Of a DNA stretch of 43,862 nucleotides, positions 37,265 through 43,862 are shown in pieces (the first letter of the stretch is position 1; each line of letters starts with the position of its first letter). Made by a program: the position numbers and the translations under genes. Below the pieces are notes generated by a model, which did no database searches, had not been told where the DNA came from, and worked only from the letters and a program-made list of their open reading frames with translations. The stretch spans positions 1-43,862 of the forward strand of contig NZ_BAZW01000035.1 of the NCBI RefSeq assembly GCF_000974365.1. The letters are read 5' to 3'. This DNA comes from Geofilum rubicundum JCM 15548 (GTDB taxonomy: Bacteria; Bacteroidota; Bacteroidia; Bacteroidales; Marinilabiliaceae).

Positions 37265-38398
37265 AAAATGGCAAGGCATCGTTCTGGTGCTTCTTTTGAT
37301 CACCGGACTGGCATGGGTACTGACGCCGGCTTTTCTTAAAAAAGCCCTTATTCATCAGCTGCCGGGCATTCACGACCATCAAATATTTCCCAACAGAACA
37401 GTTGAAACCGGCCAGCCGCAGCCCTGGCCGGCATCGTCCCGTTATAACCAGATAAGACCTGAGGCCGTACAACTGGATTCACTGGCCCTCATGCAAACCA
37501 CCGCCTTTCTGGTCGTCCAAAACGATTCCATCCTGTTTGAATACTACGCCGATGGAGTAAAGCGCACCGACATCAGCAACTCCTTTTCAGCTGCCAAAAG
37601 CATTGTGAGCCTGTTAATTGGCTGTGCCATGGACGATGGCTTCATTAAAAGTGTGGATCAGTCTGTCGATGCGTTGCTGCCCGACTATCCCAACCTTCAT
37701 CATAAAGGATTAAAGCTAAAGCACCTGTTGACCATGAGTTCGGGAAGCAACTGGGACGAAGCCTACAGCACGGCCTTTTCCATTACCACCAAAGCCTATT
37801 ATGGCAACAACCTGCCCAGTTTGATGAAAGAGGTACAAATGGCAGAGACGCGGGAGAGACTTTCAGTTACCGAAGCGGTGACACCCAGTTACTGGCACTG
37901 ATATTGACCAGAGTGACCGGCCAAACCCTTTCGGACTATGCCGCTGAAAAACTATGGCAGCCGATGGGTGCCGAAACAGAAGCCCTTTGGTCATTGGATA
38001 GAAAAAACGGTATGGAGAAAGCCTACTGCTGCTTCAACAGTCATGCGCGCGACTTCGCGCGCCTGGGACAGCTCGTGCTGAATAAAGGCCATTGGAAAGG
38101 CAGGCAACTGATTTCCGAAGAATACCTTGAAGCCGCGACTCATCCGGCCACCCATCTAAAAGACAGCAAAGGCAAGTCCGTCACCTATTACGGCTATCAA
38201 TGGTGGCTCATGGACCACCAGCAGGAAATCATCCCCTATGCCCGGGGCATATTGGGACAATACATCTTCATCATCCCCTCGCAAAAGGCCGTCATTGTAA
38301 GGCTCGGGCATTTACGCAGCGATACCCGTATCGGAGAGCACCCCACGGATGCCTATACCTGGGTAAACATGGGCCGGGACCTACTGGATCAGCAATAG
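37239..38398 (+). CDS. Beta-lactamase-fold serine hydrolase, membrane-anchored (one frameshift)
   Basis: This class C beta-lactamase-like serine hydrolase begins with a signal anchor (WQGIVLVLLLITGLAWVLTP). The catalytic SxxK is S117-A-A-K120 in NSFSAAKSIVSLLIG, the second motif is Y-R-S in FSYRSGDTQLLALIL, and a third motif region is GILGQYIFIIP. The frame breaks at about 37851: adding one C gives ETPGETFSYRSGDTQ, the normal family sequence, joining two fragments into about 386 aa. The start at 37239 overlaps the flavoprotein gene by 26 bp. Natural substrates of such hydrolases are usually unknown (esters, peptides). It ends 10 bp inside the convergent purF. Confidence 0.82.
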
Positions 38399-40292
38399 GC
38401 CCGTTCGTTACGTCCCTCTACAAAATTAATAAAGGCCGTATTAACCACTTTGTTACCGCCAGGGGTGGGATAATTCCCCGTAAAATACCAGTCGCCGTTG
38501 TCGTTGGGACAAGCCACGTGCAAATTGTCCACCGTCTGATAAACGATTTCAACCTCCGCATCAATACCCTCAGGCTTAAGCATTTCGGCAATTTTGACCG
38601 ACACCTGCTCATCCGTAAAGGGGCGGTAAATGTCTTTCACATAATTGACCATTTCCTCCTTGGGCAAATTGCGCTGTGACTTGCATTTTTGGTACACCTC
38701 ATCAATAAGGTCCGCCTTGCCATGGTCCTTCAACAATTCAATGGCCGCAGAAAAAGCACAAAAATCGCCCAGCTTAGCCATGTCAATACCGTAGCAGTCG
38801 GGATACCTGATTTGCGGCGCAGAAGAAACGATGATGATCTTTTTGGGATGCAGACGGTCCAGAATCTTCAGAATGCTTTTCTTCAAAGTTGTTCCGCGCA
38901 CAATGGAATCATCAATAATGACCAGGGTATCCACCTGGTTTTTGACAATGCCATAGGTCACATCATATACGTGGGCCACCATGTCGTCCCGGGAGGTATC
39001 GGCCGTAATAAAAGTACGCATCTTAACGTCCTTAATGGCAATTTTTTCCACCCTCGGCTCCAGCGACAGCACCTCTTCCAGTCTTTGGGCATCCGGCTCA
39101 GGCCCCATGCTCTCACCTGCTGCAGGCGCCAGTTAACCAAATAACTGCGTACGCCCTCAATCATACCATAAAAGGCCGTTTCAGCGGTATTCGGAATGTA
39201 GGAGAAAACGGTATCCTTCAAGTTGTGATCCACCATCTCCAGCACCTTAGGGGCCAGCAAGCGACCCAGTTCTTTACGCTCCAGATAAATGGACTTGTCA
39301 CTGCCCCTCGAAAAATAAATCCGCTCAAAAGAACAGGAACGACGTTCATGCGGCACGTTCACCATTTCTTCAGAGATGCGGCCATCCTTTTTGATAATCA
39401 GGGCATGGCCCGGCTTGAGCTCCTGCACCTGACAAGCCCGAACATTCAGGGCCGTTTGAATCACCGGACGCTCCGAAGCAACCACGACAATCTCATCGTC
39501 ATAATAATAGGAAGCCGGACGAATACCATTGGGATCGCGGGCTACAAAAGCATCGCCGTGCCCAAACAGACCGGCAATCACATAACCGCCATCCCACTTT
39601 TTGCTGGAGCGCTCCAGAATTTTTTGGACATCCAGATCACGTTCAATAAAGGATGAAATTTCACGGTTTTTAAAACCTTCGTTCTTAAACTGACGGAACA
39701 AAAGCTGGTTCTCTTCATCCAGAAAATGTCCCACATTTTCAAGAATGGAAACCGTATCTGAATAATCTTTCGGATGCTGTCCCAATTCCACCAGAGCATC
39801 GTATATTTCATCGGTGTTGGTCAGGTTAAAATTACCTGCCAGCACCAGGTTGCGCGACCGCCAATTGTTCTCGCGCATCACCGGATGCACGTAATCCAGA
39901 GAGTCATTGCCGAAGGTACCATAGCGCAAGTGTCCCAAATAGAGCTCACCGGCAAAGGGCAAATGCCCTTTGGCCCACTCCGAATCACAAAACTGCTCAT
40001 GGTTGTGATCGTCATCGTATTCAAAGTGCTTAAAAATTCTGGCAAAGACATCCTGAATGGGATTGTCCAGATTGGACCGCTCTCTGAAAAGGTATTTTTT
40101 ACCCACCGGCTGATCTATTTTTAGATTAACAACCCCGGCGCCATCCTGTCCCCGGTTGTGTTGTTTCTCCATTAGCAAATAGAGTTTATTCAAACCATAT
40201 CGCCAGGTTCCATATTTCTGCTTATAGTATTCCAAAGGCTTCAAAAGCCTTATCAAAACAATGCCACACTCGTGTTTAACCTGATCACTCAT
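38389..40292 (-). CDS. purF: Amidophosphoribosyltransferase, long Bacteroidota form (one frameshift)
   Basis: PurF makes 5-phosphoribosylamine from PRPP and glutamine, the first step of purine synthesis. The N-terminal glutamine amidotransferase domain has Cys9 (HECGIVLIR) as nucleophile after a short propeptide, and QHNRGQDGAG, LGHLRYGTFG and NLVLAGNFNLTN. The C-terminal part holds the PRPP site VIIDDSIVRGTTLKK. The frame breaks at about 39108: adding one base gives QQVRAMGPEPDAQRLEEVL. The product is about 634 aa, longer than the E. coli enzyme (about 505), the extra length lying between the two domains and at the C-terminus (YQTVDNLHVACPNDNGDWYFTGNYPTPGG). Confidence 0.88.
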
Positions 40293-40352
40293 AATAATAA
40301 ACTGACGCTTCGATGAAAAAAAATAAGGGCTGAACCTCTCCTAAAGGCAAAA

Positions 40353-40375
40353 GCCCATCCTTGTTAGAGATGGGC
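40353..40375 (-). terminator. Likely terminator between the SPOR gene and purF
   Basis: On the minus strand GCCCATC and GATGGGC form a 7-bp stem with a 9-nt loop, followed by TTTTGCCTTT. It lies 5 bp after the SPOR gene stop and 60 bp before purF. Confidence 0.6.
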
Positions 40376-40380
40376 CTTGC

Positions 40381-40818
40381 TTAAAACTCTCTGAATGATA
40401 TGGATGCATCCCGCACAATATAGCAGGAGGGAAAGCTTGTTTTTAGTTTCGAGAGCAAGGGTAAGGCCTCATGTTTATGGCGAAAGGCCCCGACTCTCAC
40501 GCGCATAAAAGGCGCATTGTACTCCACAAAAACATTTTCGTTGGGGAAAAGACTCAACAACTTGGTCCGCACATCCTGTGCTTCCTGTTTCGTATTATTT
40601 CCGGTGCCGGAATAAAGCTGAATGCGATAGCCCTCAACACCTGAACTGGATTTGTTGGAACGCACAAAATCCGTCATCAGTTTTTCGATGGCCGGCGATT
40701 GTTTGATGTTCACCTGTCCCTCGCCCATACTGCGCGATGTCACCTTATCAAACAAATCAGACTGTCCGCTGACGCTTACCGTCCCCAACACAAACATCAA
40801 AAGAAATAAAAATCTCAT
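40381..40818 (-). CDS. Secreted SPOR-domain protein
   Basis: This 145-aa protein has a signal peptide (MRFLFLLMFVLGTVSVSGQ). A SPOR domain fills roughly residues 62-140: VEGYRIQLYSGTGNNTKQEAQDVRTKL and APFMRVRVGAFRHKHEALPLLSKLKTSFPSCYIV. SPOR domains bind glycan strands stripped of stem peptides and often gather at the septum. Here there is no membrane anchor or second domain, so it is probably a periplasmic or outer-membrane-associated binding protein. Its exact target is not known. Confidence 0.85.
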   Translation of the reverse strand: MRFLFLLMFVLGTVSVSGQSDLFDKVTSRSMGEGQVNIKQSPAIEKLMTDFVRSNKSSSGVEGYRIQLYSGTGNNTKQEAQDVRTKLLSLFPNENVFVEYNAPFMRVRVGAFRHKHEALPLLSKLKTSFPSCYIVRDASISFREF

Positions 40819-40852
40819 GTTTTGGCTTTTAACTTCCTGAAAAATCCTGATG

Positions 40853-40860
40853 CAAAAATA
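40853..40860 (-). promoter_or_regulatory. -7 element of the SPOR gene promoter
   Basis: On the minus strand TATTTTTG fits TAnnTTTG exactly, 34 bp before the ATG. I see no good -33 match. Confidence 0.45.
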
Positions 40861-40932
40861 GTGATTTTTATTAGATTTTAATCCCTATCCAAAAATATCA
40901 GGCACAAAAGCCCCTACCAAAATCATGCCTTT

Positions 40933-41772
40933 TTATTCATGCTCAGGAACAGCCAAAATGGGCAAATCAGACATGTTCAACAACTCATTGGCGAACGGAA
41001 AAAACACACTTTCAAAAGGATTCAGCGTCTTTTTAACGGGCAAGGCAATGACGGTGGCCCCATTGGCATGCGCATAATCAAGTAATTCCTGAGGTCCTTC
41101 AGAACCATCAACAATGGCAGAATCAAAAGGTATAAAAGCAGCCTTTTTCAAAAAACGCTCCACCTGGTGCACATAAGCATTGATTCGTCCGGGGATGGCC
41201 CACTTGGTTCTTTTGGTAATCCCAACCACCAAGACCTTGGCATCTAACACCTTGGCAAAACCGGCTACCTGCGGAACGATGCGCCGGCTCACTTTCTCGG
41301 TATCTATGGGCAATAAAATTTTCTGCTCATGATTAAAAGTCATTTGCTTGCGAACGGCCAGCACCGGGCAGGGTGCATGCGACACCAGTCGGTACGCATT
41401 ACTGCCGATCCAACGGTCTTCAAAGCCTGACACTCCATGGGTTCCAATAACAATAATCACCGAATCATCGTAATGCGCCTGATTCTTAATTTCCCGGACC
41501 ACATTACCTTCCCGAAACTTCGCATCCACCTCGCCGTTATCCACCTTATAAGCAACTCTGGCCCTGTCCACCAAATATTCCATATAAGCTGTATCCTTAT
41601 CATCAATAATAAAGTGGGGGTTGTCTTTGGCAAATTCAGGATGGTATTTTTTGCCTGTTCTGACATGCATCAAACGCAACTTGGCTTTTAATGAATTGGC
41701 TATCTGAACACCAACATCAACAGCGAAAACGGCATCTTCCGAAAAATCGACGGGGACTAAAATTCTTTTCAT
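40933..41772 (-). CDS. Universal stress protein with two UspA domains
   Basis: The 279-aa protein contains two UspA folds: residues 1-145 (KRILVPVDFSEDAVFAVDVG ... VIVIGTHGVSGFEDRWIGSNAYRLVSHAPCPVLAVR) and 150-279 (KILLPIDTEKVSRRIVPQVAGFAKV ... ATVIALPVKK). The first domain keeps the ATP-binding pattern G-x2-G-x9-G(S/T)-like (GTHGVSG..IGSNAYRLV), while the second lacks it. Such tandem proteins bind ATP or act as stress-related switches. The gene is alone, with no operon partner. No clear promoter is seen in the 200 bp upstream. Confidence 0.9.
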   Translation of the reverse strand: MKRILVPVDFSEDAVFAVDVGVQIANSLKAKLRLMHVRTGKKYHPEFAKDNPHFIIDDKDTAYMEYLVDRARVAYKVDNGEVDAKFREGNVVREIKNQAHYDDSVIIVIGTHGVSGFEDRWIGSNAYRLVSHAPCPVLAVRKQMTFNHEQKILLPIDTEKVSRRIVPQVAGFAKVLDAKVLVVGITKRTKWAIPGRINAYVHQVERFLKKAAFIPFDSAIVDGSEGPQELLDYAHANGATVIALPVKKTLNPFESVFFPFANELLNMSDLPILAVPEHE

Positions 41773-41934
41773 GTGGTTAAAATTTACTTGTTAAGGCTAC
41801 CGGACATTTTTTTCAAAACGCCGACTCAGGCTTTATGCATGCTTTAAAAAACATTAAAATTTTATAACTTTTACGGCGTGCTCATAAAAAAGTTGTAGAA
41901 ATGACCCAAATAATCGTTTGTCACCATAATCTGT

Positions 41935-41942
41935 TAAATTTG
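41935..41942 (+). promoter_or_regulatory. -7 element of the AhpD-like gene promoter
   Basis: TAAATTTG matches TAnnTTTG exactly, 32 bp before the ATG at 41975. A TTTG lies at 41917-41920, but the 14-nt spacer is too short to count as a normal -33 element. Confidence 0.4.
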
Positions 41943-41974
41943 CAGCCGCATTAAACGACTAAAAACAGGATAAC

Positions 41975-42322
41975 ATGAGTGATCAAATCAATGAATTCAG
42001 AGCTTACCGGTCAAAAATGAACGAGCGCATTCTTTCGGCCGACAACCTGGTGATCAAACGTCTCTTTAACCTCGACACCAACACCTATGCCGAAGGGGCC
42101 CTGCCAACAAGGACCAAAGAAATGCTGGGACTGGTCAGTTCCATGGTCCTGCGCTGCGACGATTGCGTGAAATACCACCTGGAAAAATGCCATGAACAGG
42201 GCATCAGCACACCAGAGGTTCTTGAAGTCTTTGCTGTTGCCAACATCGTCGGTGGAACCATTGTTATTCCGCACACCCGCCGGGCCATGGAATACTGGGA
42301 TGAACTACAGAAAAACACCTGA
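41975..42322 (+). CDS. Carboxymuconolactone decarboxylase (AhpD-like) family protein
   Basis: This 115-aa all-helical protein has the AhpD-type redox signature LRCDDCVKYHLEKCHEQG, that is CxxC followed by a His three residues later. Proteins with this motif can act as small alkylhydroperoxidases; those lacking the cysteines are decarboxylases. The cysteines here make a peroxidase or thiol-redox role more likely. The C-terminal VFAVANIVGGTIVIPHTRRAMEYWDEL is family-typical. It is a single gene between a Usp and an acyltransferase. The partner that reduces it cannot be told from the window. Confidence 0.88.
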   Translation: MSDQINEFRAYRSKMNERILSADNLVIKRLFNLDTNTYAEGALPTRTKEMLGLVSSMVLRCDDCVKYHLEKCHEQGISTPEVLEVFAVANIVGGTIVIPHTRRAMEYWDELQKNT

Positions 42323-42448
42323 TCCTTATCAAACAGCACCTAATATTAAAACATCAGCCTTTTTTTAATACCCAAGGCCGGGGCTTGAATATTCATCTCT
42401 GAGATTCAAAACATTAACCTTTCGAACGCCTTTTATTAATGTCATAAA

Positions 42449-42480
42449 TTTCATAAACTTAATTGTTTGATGTAATTTTG
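42449..42480 (+). promoter_or_regulatory. Promoter of the PlsC-type acyltransferase gene
   Basis: TTTC (42449-42452), a 20-nt spacer and TAATTTTG (42473-42480, exact -7) precede the ATG at 42503 by 22 bp. The geometry is the same as in the promoters at the left end of the window. Confidence 0.55.
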
Positions 42481-42502
42481 CCATAAACCATCAAAAGAAG
42501 AA

Positions 42503-43663
42503 ATGGTGCAAGAACAGCAATTGGACTATGAATCTATCAGACCATACGAGGATCATGAGATTCAGACAGTATTCAATCGTCTTAAAAATGAAGCTTTTTT
42601 TCTAAGACTCCTGGGTTTTCTGTACCCACAGGTTCCCCCTGAACAGTTCATGGAAAAACTGATGCACATGACCTCCATCCGGCAGTTTCAGGAAGAGGTT
42701 ATTTCAGCATACGTTAGAGATGTTCTGAAAAAAACCACCAACGGCGTAACGGTTGAGGGACTTGACAAGCTCAATCCCAATGAATCCTACCTTTTCATAT
42801 CCAATCACAGAGACATCGTGCTGGATCCGGCCATCCTCAATGTATTGCTGGTGGAAGAGGGGTTCAACACCACCGAAATTGCCATTGGTGACAATCTGTT
42901 GATCTATCCCTGGATAACCGATCTGGTTAAGCTCAACCGTACTTTTATCGTTAAGCGCAATCTGCCCATGAAACAGATGATGGAAAATTCCCGTCTGCTT
43001 TCGCAGTACATTCGCTTCACCCTGACGGATAAGAAGCACAGCATCTGGATTGCCCAGCGGGAAGGCCGCTCCAAAGACGGCAACGACCGCACGCAAATCA
43101 GTCTGCTTAAAATGCTCAATATCAGCGGAGAAAACAGTCTGACCGAAAACTTCAAAGAACTCAAACTGGTGCCGGTGTCCATTTCTTACGAATTTGACCC
43201 CTGCGATTACCTCAAAGCCAGAGAGTTTCAGCTAAAGCGCGACGATCCCGACTATCAAAAAACGAAAGATGACGATCTGATGCACATGGGCACCGGACTG
43301 CGGGGACGCAAAGGTCGCGTGCACTTCGCCTTTGGCCAGCCCTTACAACAAGAACTCAATCCCATTGATGCACTCACCGTTAAAAACGACCAGTTTTCGA
43401 CACTGGCCGACTTAATAGACAAGCACGTACACCAGAATTACAAACTCTGGCCGGCCAACTACATTGCCTGGGACATCCTCAACAACTGCACAGATCACCA
43501 GTCGCACTACACCTCAGAGGACAAAAAGATATTTATGGATTACATTCAGGAGCACATTAGCAGACTCACCGATTGTGATAATGATTTCATCTTTACCACA
43601 CTGATGGAGATGTATGCCAATCCGCTGGTCAATCAAAAGTCGTACAATGCTGAATTGATTTAA
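42503..43663 (+). CDS. PlsC/GPAT-like acyltransferase
   Basis: The 386-aa protein has the acyltransferase box SNHRDIVLDPAIL (H-x4-D) at about residue 96, then LVKLNRTFIVKRNLPMKQ and IWIAQREGRSKDGNDRTQ (the E-G-x-S-type acceptor motif), and later PVSISYEFDPCDYLKARE. These are the four blocks of glycerophosphate-type acyltransferases. It is longer than typical PlsC (about 240 aa), with an N-terminal helical part of 75 residues and a C-terminal part of about 100. It probably acylates a glycerolipid or another membrane lipid; which one is open. It has no near neighbour in the same direction and is followed at once by octamer repeats. Confidence 0.82.
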   Translation: MVQEQQLDYESIRPYEDHEIQTVFNRLKNEAFFLRLLGFLYPQVPPEQFMEKLMHMTSIRQFQEEVISAYVRDVLKKTTNGVTVEGLDKLNPNESYLFISNHRDIVLDPAILNVLLVEEGFNTTEIAIGDNLLIYPWITDLVKLNRTFIVKRNLPMKQMMENSRLLSQYIRFTLTDKKHSIWIAQREGRSKDGNDRTQISLLKMLNISGENSLTENFKELKLVPVSISYEFDPCDYLKAREFQLKRDDPDYQKTKDDDLMHMGTGLRGRKGRVHFAFGQPLQQELNPIDALTVKNDQFSTLADLIDKHVHQNYKLWPANYIAWDILNNCTDHQSHYTSEDKKIFMDYIQEHISRLTDCDNDFIFTTLMEMYANPLVNQKSYNAELI

Positions 43664-43671
43664 GGGCAATA

Positions 43672-43727
43672 GGTTTTTAGGTTGTTAGGTTATTAGGTCG
43701 ATAGGGTAATAGGTTGATAGGGTAAAT
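43672..43727 (+). repeat. Seven octanucleotide repeats after the acyltransferase stop
   Basis: Starting 8 bp after the TAA, seven units in exact 8-bp register follow: GGTTTTTA, GGTTGTTA, GGTTATTA, GGTCGATA, GGGTAATA, GGTTGATA, GGGTAAAT. The family is that of the ftsZ tract, in sense orientation to the upstream gene. After it, 43728-43832 shows nothing I can name. Confidence 0.85.
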
Positions 43728-43832
43728 TAAATTCATAATATTCAGCAAGTTGAGCATCCGCAAGTACAAGATATTTAAAATCTGTTATTTACGAGACAAT
43801 AACAAGCTATTAATACTAAATAGGAAGTATAA

Positions 43833-43860
43833 AAAAAGCCCGGTTCAGACCGGGCTTTTT
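43833..43860. terminator. Rho-independent terminator at the right edge
   Basis: GCCCGGT (43838-43844) and ACCGGGC (43849-43855) pair around TCAG, flanked by A7 on the left and T5 on the right, so it can work in both directions. It may end the acyltransferase transcript and a gene coming from beyond the right edge. Confidence 0.85.
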
Positions 43861-43862
43861 CA

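Noticed and set aside
38389-39108. Stand-alone phosphoribosyltransferase gene
   Set aside because: It is the C-terminal part of purF in a shifted frame; one base near 39108 joins it to the N-terminal part.
42370-42410. Inverted repeat TTGAAT...ATTCAA in the gap before the last acyltransferase
   Set aside because: The stem is only 6 bp with a long loop and no U tract; chance is sufficient.

Overview
This 43.9 kb window is chromosomal DNA of a Bacteroidota bacterium, probably class Bacteroidia. The evidence is the gene order (coaX, outer-membrane protein, TPR, lptC, CorC-like protein, PPIase; the mraZ-to-ftsZ cluster; a pair resembling the glycine-lipid acyltransferases), promoters of the Bacteroidota sigma-factor type (TTTG about 20 nt upstream of TAnnTTTG), a PASTA-tailed division PBP and a meso-DAP-type MurE. 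I cannot name a genus. It looks like core genome: I see no phage, insertion sequence, CRISPR array, tRNA or rRNA gene inside the window.

Layout. 1-481 holds two near-identical strong promoters pointing off the left edge, as expected upstream of an rRNA operon. 482-3128 (+) carries a polyprenyl-phosphate mannosyltransferase-like GT2, dihydroorotase and a small lipoprotein. Aspartate kinase (-) and mfd (+) follow, then a REC-PAS response regulator (-). 9142-16783 (+) is an envelope-biogenesis cluster: coaX, outer-membrane beta-barrel, TPR protein, LptC, CorC/HlyC-like membrane protein and a SurA/PpiD-like chaperone, ended by a 19-bp-stem terminator. 17122-33563 (-) is the dcw division and peptidoglycan cluster, read as mraZ, rsmH, ftsL, ftsI, murE, mraY, murD, ftsW, murG, murC, ftsQ, ftsA, ftsZ, then yqeY. 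Divergent from mraZ is a two-gene acyltransferase set (33727-35563, +). A flavoprotein and serine hydrolase (+), purF (-), a SPOR protein (-), a two-domain Usp (-), an AhpD-like protein (+) and a PlsC-type acyltransferase (+) complete the window.

Two things stand out. First, at least eleven genes, many normally essential (rsmH, murC, ftsQ, lptC, coaX), are interrupted by frameshifts. Nearly all are repaired by adding one base to a short run of identical bases. This points to under-called bases in the sequence rather than gene decay, so I annotate these genes as single full-length CDSs. Second, degenerate G-rich octanucleotide repeats (type GGTTGATA) begin directly after the stop codons of three unrelated genes (the PPIase, ftsZ and the last acyltransferase), always in the sense orientation. 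The ftsZ copy is about 390 bp long and is interrupted by an island of three hairpins. This is the best candidate here for something undescribed. A third point of interest is a dihydrolipoamide-dehydrogenase-like flavoprotein that lacks both redox cysteines.
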